This document shows, one piece after another, positions 50,367 through 59,298 of a DNA stretch of 64,000 nt (positions within the stretch are counted from its first letter, which is position 1; every line of letters starts with the position of its first letter). The stretch is from positions 83,344-147,343 of the forward strand of contig NZ_JAPNLH010000010.1 in the NCBI RefSeq assembly GCF_026627425.1, given 5' to 3'. The stretch comes from Arthrobacter endolithicus. Lineage in GTDB: Bacteria; Actinomycetota; Actinomycetes; Actinomycetales; Micrococcaceae. The notes under the pieces are model-generated. The model made no database searches and had not been told where the DNA came from. It worked only from the letters and a program-made list of their open reading frames with translations. The position numbers were made by a program, and so were the translations under genes.

Positions 50367-51420
50367 GTTCGGACTCCTCGCGCCAGCGCTGTGCCTGTCC
50401 GGCCAGGGCCGGAGTAGATTCCTGGAAAACAAAGTCAAACATTTCGCTACCAGGCCGGGCCGCCAGCCCCGCGACGCCCGCACGGATTTGTTCCTCTTCA
50501 ACCTTGGCGGAATCCAGGGCGGCGGCAAAGAACTCCTGATCTGCCAGGCCCTCGGCCAGGAGCCGGTCCCGCAGCATAAGAATCGGGTCGATTCCCGCAT
50601 CGGCGCTTTCCGAAGCCAACGTACGGTAGCGGCCCGGATCATCACTGGTGGAATGCGGTCCGCGCCGGTAGGTCATCGCCTCGATCACCATCGGTCCGTT
50701 CCCGGCGCGACAGTGTGCCAGGGCCGTTCGCATGGCACGGACGACGGCCGCAACGTCGTTACCATCGATCTGCAGTGCCGGGATGCCGTAACCTGCCGCC
50801 CGGGCAGCAACGGAGCCACCGGCCACCTGCCGTGCGGTAGGCACGGAGATGGCCCAGCCGTTGTTCTGCGTGAAGAACACCACCGGTGCTTTCATGACGG
50901 CGGCAAAGTTCATCGCCTCATGCACGTCCCCCTGCGAGCTGGCGCCGTCGCCGAAGTAACTGACGGCGACCCCCTGCTTTTCCGCCGGGAGTCCGGCGAG
51001 TTTCTGTCCGTGCGCCCAGCCGACGGCGTGCAGCACCGATCCGGCCACGACGGCCTGAATGGGGGCCATCCGGGACTTCACCGGATCGTAGAGCCCCCCA
51101 TGCCAGCTCGCCTTGTGGGTGGACATGTAGCCGACCATGTCCACGCCCATCGCCCGCGCCACGCCCATCTCGCGGTAGGTCGGAAAGACAAAGTCGCGGT
51201 CAAGGTCGACGGCGTATCCGCTGCCGACCTGCGCCGCCTCCTGTCCCAGCTCAGGGGCATAGCCGGGAATCAGGCCCTGGCGCTGCCAGGCGACGGCCGA
51301 GGTATCCAGGTGGCGTACGGCAACCATGAGCTTGTACAGGGTGCGCAGCTCTTCGCCGGTTGGCTCGAATTTACGAGCACCCGTTTGTCCGTCGGAGTGG
51401 GGATCGGAGGGTGAAGTCAT
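50359..51420 (-). CDS. branched-chain 2-oxoacid dehydrogenase E1 alpha
   Basis: 353 residues. Thiamine-diphosphate motif GDGASSQGDVHEAMNFAA to TQNNGWAIS (GDG-x-NN) is intact; AVRHLDTSAVAWQRQGLIPG and RRGPHSTSDDPGRYR are typical of E1 alpha. First gene of the operon, which continues to E1 beta and the lipoyl protein. Promoter upstream probably under the control of the Lrp regulator at 52.4 kb. Confidence 0.94.
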   Translation of the reverse strand: MTSPSDPHSDGQTGARKFEPTGEELRTLYKLMVAVRHLDTSAVAWQRQGLIPGYAPELGQEAAQVGSGYAVDLDRDFVFPTYREMGVARAMGVDMVGYMSTHKASWHGGLYDPVKSRMAPIQAVVAGSVLHAVGWAHGQKLAGLPAEKQGVAVSYFGDGASSQGDVHEAMNFAAVMKAPVVFFTQNNGWAISVPTARQVAGGSVAARAAGYGIPALQIDGNDVAAVVRAMRTALAHCRAGNGPMVIEAMTYRRGPHSTSDDPGRYRTLASESADAGIDPILMLRDRLLAEGLADQEFFAAALDSAKVEEEQIRAGVAGLAARPGSEMFDFVFQESTPALAGQAQRWREESEHV

Positions 51421-51575
51421 TGAGGGTCTTTCAGTTCAGCCGAGGGTTGAGGCGTGCGCGTCATTGGGCACGCCGTCCACTTGTGACCCTAATCACCGGC
51501 GAGCTGGCGCGCAATCTGGCATCAAATTATCGTCAACCTGCACACCTCAGGTGCTGAGTGCCGCAGGATAGGTGA

Positions 51576-51590
51576 CAAATTGTTCATTTG
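51576..51590. promoter_or_regulatory. candidate Lrp/AsnC operator
   Basis: CAAATTGTTCATTTG is a palindrome of CAAAT and ATTTG with a 5-bp centre, AT-rich in a GC-rich surrounding, 156 bp upstream of E1 alpha. Lrp-family sites commonly look like this. The 51421-51712 region otherwise has no gene. Confidence 0.5.
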
Positions 51591-51712
51591 CAGACAAGAG
51601 ACAGCAGATTCCTCTCGTTGCCCAGCGTGAGCGCGGCCCACCTCTTCCTCTTCCAGGGGTGCACTCTTTCTGGCATCATTAGATGTAGAAAATGGTGCAA
51701 CGGGAGAATCCA

Positions 51713-51904
51713 ATGCGGACCACGGTAAATTTGGATGACGATTTGCTGGCTCAGGCCGGGGAGCTCACGGGAATCAGCGAGCGGTCTGCCCTGCTCCGTG
51801 AAGCCTTGAGAGCGCTGATAGCAAAGGAAAGCTCGAGGCGGCTGGCGCTGCTGGGTGGTTCGGACCCGGCAGCTACTGCAGCTCATCGCCGTCGCACTGG
51901 GTAA
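51713..51904 (+). CDS. vapB: type II antitoxin VapB
   Basis: 63 residues from ATG 51713, with GGGAGAATCC upstream. RTTVNLDDDLLAQAGELTGI, SERSALLREALRALIAKESS is a ribbon-helix-helix or related DNA-binding domain with the toxin-neutralising C-terminus LALLGGSDPAATAAHRRR. The VapC gene follows 5 bp later. It represses its own operon. Confidence 0.9.
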   Translation: MRTTVNLDDDLLAQAGELTGISERSALLREALRALIAKESSRRLALLGGSDPAATAAHRRRTG

Positions 51905-51909
51905 AACCG

Positions 51910-52278
51910 ATGGGAATTCTGGTAGATACAAGCGTCTGGATAGACCACCTTCGCAGCGGCAACAAGGTGCTCAGCCGGGCTCTCACCGACTCCCTGGTTG
52001 TCACTCATGAGGGCGTTATCGGAGAACTGGCCCTGGGAAACCTGGCTCGGCAGGATTTGTTTTTGCAATCCCTGGAGCGCATCCCGCATGTGATTGGAGC
52101 TTCCCATCGGGAAGTTATGACCCTTATCTCCAGCGCCCAATTGGCTGGAAGAGGGGTTGGCTACCGCGATGTGCACCTGCTGGCATCCGCGATGCTTACG
52201 GCCAATACCCGGCTCTGGACTTTGGACAAGCGGCTGGCAGCCGTCGCCACCGAACTGAACATCGCTTTCACCTTGTAA
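51910..52278 (+). CDS. vapC: PIN-domain toxin VapC
   Basis: 122 residues. Acidic quartet: D6 (ILVDTSVWIDHL), E39 (GVIGELALG), D87 (GVGYRDVHLLASAML), D106 (LWTLDKRLAA). VapC toxins are Mg-dependent RNases that cleave tRNA or rRNA and are held inactive by VapB. This pair sits between the BCKDH operon and its likely regulator, unlike the remnant at 47.6 kb, and is intact. Confidence 0.93.
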   Translation: MGILVDTSVWIDHLRSGNKVLSRALTDSLVVTHEGVIGELALGNLARQDLFLQSLERIPHVIGASHREVMTLISSAQLAGRGVGYRDVHLLASAMLTANTRLWTLDKRLAAVATELNIAFTL

Positions 52279-52391
52279 TCGTCAGCCCGGGTCGACTACC
52301 CCTGCGTGAAACAATGGCTACAGGTTGTATACCGATTTGGCCGATATGGCGGATAACTGTTCCGATGATGGCGTTCGATAGGGGAATTAAG

Positions 52392-52865
52392 ATGGCTGTT
52401 GATGCTCTCGATGCGAAAATCGTGCGTCTTTTCACCGACTCTCCGCGCATCTCCGTCCTAGAGGCTTCCCGGCTGCTGAAAATAGCCCGCGCCACCGTGC
52501 AGTCCAGACTCGATCGGATGTTGGAATCCGGAGTGATCTCCGTATGGGCGCCGCAGCCGGATCCGGCGGCGTTCGGCTTTCCAGTGGTTGCCTTTTGCTC
52601 CCTAACGATCAACCAGGACCTTGGGCACGATGCCGTCGTCGAGGCGCTGGCGGCCATTCCGGAAATTATGGAGATCCATACGGTCTCCGGTGGCAGTGAC
52701 TTGATGGCACGGGTGGCGGCACGGTCCAATTCCGATTTGCAGCGCGTGCTCGATGCCATGATTGCCACCAAGTCAGTGCGGCGCTCAGCTTCGGTCATGG
52801 TGCTTAACACGCATTTCCAGGGCAGGACCCTGCCGCTGCTCGAAGCCGCAGCGCGCCAAATCTGA
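52392..52865 (+). CDS. Lrp/AsnC family transcriptional regulator
   Basis: 157 residues from ATG 52392. Helix-turn-helix: ALDAKIVRLFTDSPRISVLE then ASRLLKIARATVQSRLDRML. The RAM effector domain: MEIHTVSGGSDLMARVAARS. Likely senses branched-chain amino acids or oxoacids and controls the divergent BCKDH operon (gene order conserved in related actinobacteria from memory). The in-frame ATG 27 bp earlier lacks a Shine-Dalgarno; GGGGAATTAAG precedes this one. Confidence 0.92.
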   Translation: MAVDALDAKIVRLFTDSPRISVLEASRLLKIARATVQSRLDRMLESGVISVWAPQPDPAAFGFPVVAFCSLTINQDLGHDAVVEALAAIPEIMEIHTVSGGSDLMARVAARSNSDLQRVLDAMIATKSVRRSASVMVLNTHFQGRTLPLLEAAARQI

Positions 52866-52972
52866 CAGCTGCCCGCAAGCGGAAAGTCACTCGCACTGAG
52901 GCATCCGGATCGGCTGGGTGACGTTCTCCGCCGTCGGCAGTTTTTGATATTCCGGGCCAGAGCCGTAAACTT

Positions 52973-52997
52973 AGTTCAGGTCATCATGACTGTAACT
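52973..52997. promoter_or_regulatory. near-palindrome upstream of the NrtR gene, candidate NrtR operator
   Basis: AGTTCAGGTCAT (52973-52984) and ATGACTGTAACT (52986-52997) match at 9 of 12 paired bases around C52985. It is 57 bp before the nrtR start. NrtR-family proteins bind near-palindromic sites of this size upstream of NAD genes, usually including their own. Confidence 0.5.
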
Positions 52998-53053
52998 CTT
53001 TAGCCGGGTCTGACCAACCGAACGACGGAACCGACTGCGCGAAGGGAGCGGGG

Positions 53054-53809
53054 ATGACAGGGTTCATGTTTTCCGAGGCAGCGAATGTCACCGAGCGCCG
53101 TCAGCAGCCGCCGGCGCTGGCCATCTCCACAGTTATATTTGCCCTGCGTCCGAGCGCTTCATCAGGGCGGCCGGTGCTGTGGTTGCCGCTGGTTCGGCGG
53201 ATTCGAGAGCCATTCCGGGACCACTGGGCCCTCCCCGGCGGTCCGCTCACACAGGCGGAATCTTTGCAGGACGCGGCCGCCCGGAACCTGCAGGAGACCA
53301 CCGGCCTGGTCCCGAAATATCTGGAACAGCTGTACGCGTTTGGCGGTCTGCACCGGTCGCCGGGACAGCGGGTGGTGTCCATCGCCTATTGGGCCCTGGT
53401 GCAGCCCACGGAAGCGGCGTTGGCCGAAGAATCCATTAACGTGAAGTGGTTTCGTGCGGACAAGCTGCAGCAACTCGCCTTCGACCACAACGAGATTGTC
53501 AACTATGCCCTGTGGCGCTTGCGCAACAAAATGACCTACGGCACGATCGCGTATCACCTGCTGGGGGAAAAATTTACGCTGGCCCAGGTCCGCGAGGTGT
53601 ATGAAGCAGTCCTGGATCGCGCCCTGGATCCGGCCAACTTCCGGCGACAGCTGACGGCAGATCGGCAGATTGAAGCCACCGGGGAATATCTGCAGGGCGG
53701 AAAGCACCGGCCGCCCCGGCTCTACCGCTACACCGGTGCTCTTGCAGCAGACAAGTACGACAATTTCGACGACGACGACTTGGACGGTAAGGCAGCGGCG
53801 GTACCCTGA
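53054..53809 (+). CDS. nrtR: NrtR-type Nudix-family regulator of NAD metabolism
   Basis: 251 residues from ATG 53054 with a GAAGGGAGCGGGG Shine-Dalgarno. N-terminal Nudix fold: RIREPFRDHWALPGGPLTQA and the box region SLQDAAARNLQETTGLVP. The catalytic RExxEE of Nudix hydrolases reads NLQETT, so hydrolysis is probably lost. The C-terminal winged helix (LRNKMTYGTIAYHLLGEKFT, LAQVREVYEAVLDRALDP) matches NrtR, which binds ADP-ribose-like effectors. It is followed by nadABC on the same strand, a classic NrtR arrangement. A low-complexity acidic tail ends the protein. Confidence 0.88.
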   Translation: MTGFMFSEAANVTERRQQPPALAISTVIFALRPSASSGRPVLWLPLVRRIREPFRDHWALPGGPLTQAESLQDAAARNLQETTGLVPKYLEQLYAFGGLHRSPGQRVVSIAYWALVQPTEAALAEESINVKWFRADKLQQLAFDHNEIVNYALWRLRNKMTYGTIAYHLLGEKFTLAQVREVYEAVLDRALDPANFRRQLTADRQIEATGEYLQGGKHRPPRLYRYTGALAADKYDNFDDDDLDGKAAAVP

Positions 53810-53882
53810 CCGCGCCGGCAGGGGGCTGGGACCATTCGCGGGCCCCCTTCATCAGATTCCCCCCTCACCCAATTTTCCCCCT

Positions 53883-53930
53883 CATCGAATTTCATCAGCA
53901 TCGAATTTCATCAGCACCGGAATCCATCAG
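53883..53930 (+). repeat. three tandem 16-bp repeats upstream of nadA
   Basis: CATCGAATTTCATCAG occurs twice in perfect tandem (53883-53898, 53899-53914) and a third time with 4 changes (53915-53930). It lies 39 bp before the nadA ATG, in the space between nrtR and nadA. It may be an array of regulator half-sites or a simple duplication. Confidence 0.75.
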
Positions 53931-53969
53931 AAATCGACACCCCTAACCCCTGAGACTAAGGAAGACCCG

Positions 53970-55295
53970 ATGTCATCAGTCAAGACCGCCATTTCACTGA
54001 TCGCGCACAGAAATGCGACCGCCCCGGCACTGGACGCCGCAGGCAGGCCGGACGCGTCCGCCGGTACCTGCGGCCCCGACCTGGCGTCGGCACCCTGGGA
54101 ATTCGACCTGGCCGAGGCGCTGGCCGGGACGCCCGGCTACGGACCGGGAGCGTCGTCGTCGGATGTCGCTCCAGTTTCGACTCCGCGACAGGGTCAGCTG
54201 CCGCAGGAGTACAAGGATGCCGACGACGGCGAACTAGAGACCCGGATTCTCGCCGCCAAGGCGGCGTTGGGGGACCGGGTGGTGATTTTGGGCCACTTCT
54301 ATCAACGTGACGAGGTGATCAGATTTGCCGACTTTGTCGGAGACTCCTTCCAATTGGCGAACGCGGCCAAGGGCAAACCCGCCGCGGAAGCCATAGTCTT
54401 CTGCGGCGTGCACTTCATGGCAGAAACGGCGGATATGCTCTCCGGGACCGGACAATCGGTGATCCTGCCCAACCTTGCTGCCGGGTGCTCGATGGCTGAT
54501 ATGGCGGATATTGAGTCCGTTTCCGCATGCTGGGAGCAATTGGCGGAGCTGTACGGAAACGAACCGGATGCCCAAGGCCGCGTTCCGGTTATTCCGGTCA
54601 CCTACATGAATTCCTCTGCAGCATTAAAGGCCTTCTGCGGCGAGCACGGCGGAATAGTTTGTACGTCGTCCAACGCAGCGACCGTGCTGGAGTGGGCCTT
54701 CGAACGAGGCCAGCGGGTGTTGTTCTTTCCCGACCAGCACCTGGGGCGAAACACAGCCAAGGCCATGGGAGTGCCGCTGGACCAGATGCCTATGTGGAAC
54801 CCCCGCCAAGCCTGGGGAGGCACCGATGAGCGGAGCCTCCGCGACGCCCGTGTGATTCTGTGGCACGGCTTCTGTTCCGTGCACAAGCGTTTCAATGTCG
54901 GCCAGATTGAGAAGGCCCGAGCGGATTTCCCGGGCGTGCGGGTGATCGTTCACCCAGAGTGCCCAATGCCTGTGGTGGACGCGGCGGATGAAGCCGGATC
55001 CACGGATTACATCTTGAAGGCCATTGCAGCGGCACCGGCGGGCAGCACCTTTGCCATCGGCACCGAGATCAATATGGTTAACCGATTGGCCGCGCAGTAT
55101 CCGCAGCACACCATCTTTTGCCTGGATCCGGTGATCTGCCCGTGTTCGACGATGTACCGGATTCACCCCGGTTATCTGGCCTGGGTGCTGGAAGGCCTTG
55201 TGCGGGGCGAAGTGCTCAATCAAATCACCGTCACGGAGGCCATTGCAGTCCCGGCTAGGGTGGCTTTGGAGCGGATGCTGGCGGCAAAACCGTGA
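53970..55295 (+). CDS. nadA: quinolinate synthase
   Basis: 441 residues from ATG 53970 (AAGGAAGACCC upstream). Condenses iminoaspartate and dihydroxyacetone phosphate using a [4Fe-4S] cluster. Conserved: DRVVILGHFYQRDEVIRFAD, VFCGVHFMAETADMLSG, GGIVCTSSNAATVLEW, VIVHPECPMPVVD and VICPCSTMYRI (cysteines for the cluster). N-terminal ~75 residues are Ala/Gly/Pro/Ser-rich and not conserved. Overlaps nadB by 4 bp. Confidence 0.95.
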   Translation: MSSVKTAISLIAHRNATAPALDAAGRPDASAGTCGPDLASAPWEFDLAEALAGTPGYGPGASSSDVAPVSTPRQGQLPQEYKDADDGELETRILAAKAALGDRVVILGHFYQRDEVIRFADFVGDSFQLANAAKGKPAAEAIVFCGVHFMAETADMLSGTGQSVILPNLAAGCSMADMADIESVSACWEQLAELYGNEPDAQGRVPVIPVTYMNSSAALKAFCGEHGGIVCTSSNAATVLEWAFERGQRVLFFPDQHLGRNTAKAMGVPLDQMPMWNPRQAWGGTDERSLRDARVILWHGFCSVHKRFNVGQIEKARADFPGVRVIVHPECPMPVVDAADEAGSTDYILKAIAAAPAGSTFAIGTEINMVNRLAAQYPQHTIFCLDPVICPCSTMYRIHPGYLAWVLEGLVRGEVLNQITVTEAIAVPARVALERMLAAKP

Positions 55296-57139
55296 CCGCA
55301 GCGCGAGACCGGACAGCTGCCCATTCCGTGACAGCCGCGGAGGCCGGCCCGGAGACCGGCGGGGTGCCCGGCAGGGAAGCTCCGCTTCGGATCATCGTCG
55401 TCGGCAGTGGTATTGCCGGACTGTACGGTGCCGTGCTTGCCGCTGAGGGTGGGGCTTCCGTAACGCTGCTGACCAAGGGAATTCTGAGCCAAAGCAACAC
55501 CGGCTTTGCCCAGGGCGGGATCAGTGCGGTGCTGGGATCAGACCACGCTGCACCCGGCGATTCGGTGGAGGCCCATATCGCAGACACGCTCAAGGCCGGC
55601 GCGGGGTACTGCGATCCAGCGGCCGTTCGTGTCCTGTGTACGGAGGCGAAGGGCGACATTGCCCGGCTGGAGAGCCTTGGACTGGTTTTTGACACCGATG
55701 CCTCCTCCGGCGCACGCGCGTTAGGGCTGGAGGCCGCGCATTCCGCGGCCAGGATTCTGCACGTGGGCGGCGATTCTACCGGTGCCGCAATTTCGTCAAC
55801 CCTGATCGACGCCGTGCTGGCGCGTTCGGGTTCGGTGGAGCCAGGACCCGGCGGCCCGAGTCCCCGGCACCCGGGCGGTGCGGGGACGATCACTGTATTT
55901 GAGCACGCCTTTATGATGGAACTGACGACGGCGGCGGGGCGAGTTAACGGGGTCCGTTACCTTTGGGATGGAGCCGAGCACCTGATGGAAGCGGACGCCG
56001 TGCTGCTCGCCACCGGCGGTGCCGGTGAGATGTTCGAGACCACGACGAATCCGGACGTGGCCACCGGCGACGGAGTCGCTGCAGCCTGGCGGGCCGGCGC
56101 TGTAGTGGCGGACGCGGAATTCTTCCAGTTCCATCCCACAGCGCTCGCGGTTCCAGGGAGCTTCATGATCTCCGAGGCGGTCCGAGGCGCGGGCGCCGTG
56201 CTCCGCGATGACCGCGGCTACCGATTCATGCCGGACTACCATGCCGATGCTGAACTGGCTCCCCGCGATGTAGTGGCCCGAAGTATCGCCCTTCACCTGT
56301 CCGCCACCGGCGCCGGCACGAAAGGGTGCGTATACCTTGATGCCACCGTCGTGGAGGCGGAACAGGGAGCTGGCTATTTGGCGGCACGGTTCCCCGGCAT
56401 AGATACCGCCGTCCGTGGTTTGGGTTTTGACTGGACCTGCGAATTCCTCCCGGTGCTTCCGGCTGCGCATTATTGGATGGGCGGAATCGCCACGGACCTG
56501 CATGGGCGTACCTCATTGCCGGGATTATTCGCCGCCGGCGAGGTGGCCTGCACCGGCGTCCATGGAGCGAACCGGCTGGCATCCAATTCATTGCTGGAGG
56601 GCCTGGTGTTCGCCCGGCGTTCGGTCACTGCCGTGTTCGCCGATTTCCTTCACACCACCGATTGCTTAGACTTCACCGACTGCCTGGACGACGACGGACC
56701 CGCTGGCGTAGCCCGTTCACATCCGAACTACGAGAACGAAAGTCTGCCTGCAGTGCATGCACTGCCACCACTGCAGGCACTGCAGGCAGAAGTGTGGACA
56801 CTACCGGACTTCGACGTGTTGGACCTGCGCAGCCTGATGTCCAGTTGTGCCGGGGTACTTCGTGATGGTGCCGGGCTCGACCTTGCGGCGAAACAGTTGG
56901 ACAGTTGGATGGCAGCAACCGGCTCGATGACGCATGCAAGGGCGCAAACCGGGCAACCGGAGCAGAAGGAAATTGAGCGCCGGAATCTGCTCACCACGGC
57001 CGGTCTCCTGGTCGCGGCTGCCAGGCGGCGGTCGGGGTCCCTTGGCGCCCACTACCGCAGTGACTCGAGCGAACAGCAGTCAGCTGAACAAACGTGCCGG
57101 CCCACGATTGCCAGGATCAAAGAAAGCAGTCGCTCATGA
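55292..57139 (+). CDS. nadB: L-aspartate oxidase
   Basis: 615 residues; typical length is ~530-560. GTG 55292 overlaps nadA. FAD site IVVGSGIAGLYGAVLAAEGG, substrate-channel GFAQGGISAVLG, LATGGAGEMFETTTNPDVAT, and HPTALAVPG with catalytic residues. The extra length lies in the C-terminal helical domain, with repetitive segments DCLDFTDCLDDD and LPPLQALQAEV. Oxidises aspartate to iminoaspartate, which NadA consumes. Confidence 0.95.
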   Translation: MTAARDRTAAHSVTAAEAGPETGGVPGREAPLRIIVVGSGIAGLYGAVLAAEGGASVTLLTKGILSQSNTGFAQGGISAVLGSDHAAPGDSVEAHIADTLKAGAGYCDPAAVRVLCTEAKGDIARLESLGLVFDTDASSGARALGLEAAHSAARILHVGGDSTGAAISSTLIDAVLARSGSVEPGPGGPSPRHPGGAGTITVFEHAFMMELTTAAGRVNGVRYLWDGAEHLMEADAVLLATGGAGEMFETTTNPDVATGDGVAAAWRAGAVVADAEFFQFHPTALAVPGSFMISEAVRGAGAVLRDDRGYRFMPDYHADAELAPRDVVARSIALHLSATGAGTKGCVYLDATVVEAEQGAGYLAARFPGIDTAVRGLGFDWTCEFLPVLPAAHYWMGGIATDLHGRTSLPGLFAAGEVACTGVHGANRLASNSLLEGLVFARRSVTAVFADFLHTTDCLDFTDCLDDDGPAGVARSHPNYENESLPAVHALPPLQALQAEVWTLPDFDVLDLRSLMSSCAGVLRDGAGLDLAAKQLDSWMAATGSMTHARAQTGQPEQKEIERRNLLTTAGLLVAAARRRSGSLGAHYRSDSSEQQSAEQTCRPTIARIKESSRS

Positions 57140-58044
57140 ACGCCATCCACCCAGGGTTGCTAGTGGACCCCGGATCGCTTCCCTCGGCAGCCGTCCATAA
57201 AATCCTGACCGCAGCGCTGGAAGAAGATGCACCTTACGGGGACATTACCTCCGGGACGCTGCTGCCTGCGGACGCCGTAGCGACCGCCTGGTTGGTGGCG
57301 CGGGAACCAGGGATTTTCAGCGGCGGCGGTGTTTTCGCCGCCATGATGCGCCTGACTGATCCGGATGCGGTGGTGACCATTCTGAAAGCCGACGGCGAAG
57401 CCTTTGCTGCCGGGGACAGCCTGGCGAGCGTCACGGGTCTGGCTCAGGCGGTCTTAATGGCTGAGCGAGTGGCGCTGAACCTGACGCAGCGGATGAGCGC
57501 CATTGCCACCGCCACTGCCGAGTACGTTGCACTGGCAGCCGGTACCAAGGCACGGGTGACGGATACCCGGAAGACGACCCCCGGGCTTCGGGTGCTGGAA
57601 CGCTATGCTGTCCGGTGCGGTGGCGGCTACAACCACCGGTTCTCGCTTTCCGATGCTGTTCTTGCAAAGGACAACCACCTGGCCGTGCTCACCAACTCGG
57701 ATCCTGGGCTACTCACCGCAGCGCTCGCCGGCGCACGGGCGCGGCTGTCCCACACCGTTCATTTCGAGGTGGAGGTGGACCGACAGGAACAGATCGAGCC
57801 GGTGCTCGCGGCAGGCGTGGACACCATTATGTTGGACAACTTTGCTCTGGACGCGCTGGCCGCCGGGGTAGCACAGGTGGCGGGGCGGGCATTGGTTGAA
57901 GCGAGCGGAAACGTCAATCTCAGTACCGTCGCCGCAATTGCACGCACGGGGGTGGACATTATTTCCGTCGGCGCGCTGACGCATAGCGTTCGAGCACTGG
58001 ATCTGGGGTTGGATATCAGCGTGGACACCGGCCCACGACCGTGA
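57136..58044 (+). CDS. nadC: quinolinate phosphoribosyltransferase
   Basis: 302 residues from ATG 57136, overlapping nadB by 4 bp. EEDAPYGDITSGTLL, the TRKTTPGLRVLERYAVRCGG quinolinate-binding segment, LAKDNHLAVL and DTIMLDNFALDALAAGVAQV are conserved. Produces nicotinate mononucleotide, the entry to the same pool that pncB feeds. Overlaps the next gene by 4 bp. Confidence 0.96.
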   Translation: MNAIHPGLLVDPGSLPSAAVHKILTAALEEDAPYGDITSGTLLPADAVATAWLVAREPGIFSGGGVFAAMMRLTDPDAVVTILKADGEAFAAGDSLASVTGLAQAVLMAERVALNLTQRMSAIATATAEYVALAAGTKARVTDTRKTTPGLRVLERYAVRCGGGYNHRFSLSDAVLAKDNHLAVLTNSDPGLLTAALAGARARLSHTVHFEVEVDRQEQIEPVLAAGVDTIMLDNFALDALAAGVAQVAGRALVEASGNVNLSTVAAIARTGVDIISVGALTHSVRALDLGLDISVDTGPRP

Positions 58045-59288
58045 TCTTTCTCGATGCCGCTGCCACGGGCCCGGTGCGCCGCGAAGCAATTGAAGCGATG
58101 TGGCCTTACCTCACGGGTCAGTTCGGGAACCCATCCAGTCATCATGGGCTGGGGGAGAGCGCAGCCGCCGGGCTGCGCGCAGCGCGGGAGGAAGTTGCGG
58201 GCGTGCTCGGCTGCCGGCCCGGTGAAGTCATCTTCACCGCAGGCGGCACCGAAGCGGACAACCTGGCAGTCAAGGGAATTGCACTGGCTCGCCGTTCCGC
58301 GCAACCAGGACGTCGACGGTTACTGATCAGCGCCGTCGAGCATCCGGCTGTGCAGGAATCCGCCGCTTATCTGCAACGCCGGCACGGATTCGAAGTGGAC
58401 GTGGTGCCGGTGGATGCTGACGGGCGGGTGGAGCCGTCTGTCTTCGCTTCACTCTTGGAGAAAGCGGGCCAGGAGAAAGCGGGCCTGGAAAGCGGCGCGA
58501 CCAACCCCACCGGTTCGGCAGGCACCCCGGGGCGTTCGAATGTGGCGATGGCCAGCGTGATGTACGCCAACAACGAGGTGGGCACCGTCCAGCCGATCCG
58601 TGAACTCGCGGCGGCGGCAAAAGCGGCCGGAGTTCCCTTCCATGCTGATGCCGTCCAGGCTGCCGGCTGGCTGCCAGTTAAGGTGGCGGAGCTGGGCGTG
58701 GACGCGCTGAGTTTGTCCGGGCACAAGTTGGGTGCCCCGAAAGGCTCGGGTGTCCTTTACCTGCGCGGGAACGTATTGGCGGATCCCCTGCTGCACGGCG
58801 GCGGGCAGGAGCGTGGAGCGCGCTCCGGCACGGAGAACGTTGCCTTTGCGGTTGCTTTCGCCACGGCATTGCGGCTGGCGGAGCTGGAGCGGAAGGCTGC
58901 TGCCGCACGGATGGGGAGCCTGCAGAAAAAATTCACCGCAGAGATTCTCCGTCGCGTTCCCGGTGCCATGCTGACCGGGCACGCAACCGAGCGATTGCCG
59001 ACTGTCGCATCGTTTTGCTTTCCAGGCACCAGCGGGGAATCGGTCCTCTTGGAGCTGGAACGGCGGTCCATTCTGTGTTCCAGCGGTTCCGCCTGCGCCG
59101 CAGGATCGGATGAACCATCCGCTGTGCTTACCGCAATGGGAATCCGGCGGGAAGTTGCCCAAACAGCCGTCCGCTTCAGTTTCACCAACTCCGTCACCGA
59201 AGCGGAACTGGGCACTGCGGCCGAGGCCGTCGTGAGTTCCCTGGAAGCGATCGGGCGGCTACAGCCTGGGCGACAGTGGGCGCCATAG
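58041..59288 (+). CDS. cysteine desulfurase (NifS/IscS type) of the NAD operon
   Basis: 415 residues from GTG 58041, overlapping nadC. PLP Lys in SLSGHKLGAPKGSGVLY; active-site Cys loop SSGSACAAGSDEPSAVLTAM; His in VEHPAVQESAAYL. Supplies sulfur for Fe-S clusters; in the NAD operon this is most probably the NadA cluster. A 28-residue insert (from EKAGQEKAGLESG, residues ~140-167) interrupts the fold before SVMYANNEVGTVQP. Confidence 0.94.
   Translation: MIFLDAAATGPVRREAIEAMWPYLTGQFGNPSSHHGLGESAAAGLRAAREEVAGVLGCRPGEVIFTAGGTEADNLAVKGIALARRSAQPGRRRLLISAVEHPAVQESAAYLQRRHGFEVDVVPVDADGRVEPSVFASLLEKAGQEKAGLESGATNPTGSAGTPGRSNVAMASVMYANNEVGTVQPIRELAAAAKAAGVPFHADAVQAAGWLPVKVAELGVDALSLSGHKLGAPKGSGVLYLRGNVLADPLLHGGGQERGARSGTENVAFAVAFATALRLAELERKAAAARMGSLQKKFTAEILRRVPGAMLTGHATERLPTVASFCFPGTSGESVLLELERRSILCSSGSACAAGSDEPSAVLTAMGIRREVAQTAVRFSFTNSVTEAELGTAAEAVVSSLEAIGRLQPGRQWAP
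58458..58541 (+). repeat. insert in the cysteine desulfurase gene, with a 15-bp tandem duplication
   Basis: GAGAAAGCGGGCCAG (58458-58472) is directly followed by GAGAAAGCGGGCCTG (58473-58487). The whole 28-codon insert is Gly/Ala/Thr/Ser-rich. Confidence 0.7.
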
Positions 59289-59298
59289 CCGCACCGCA

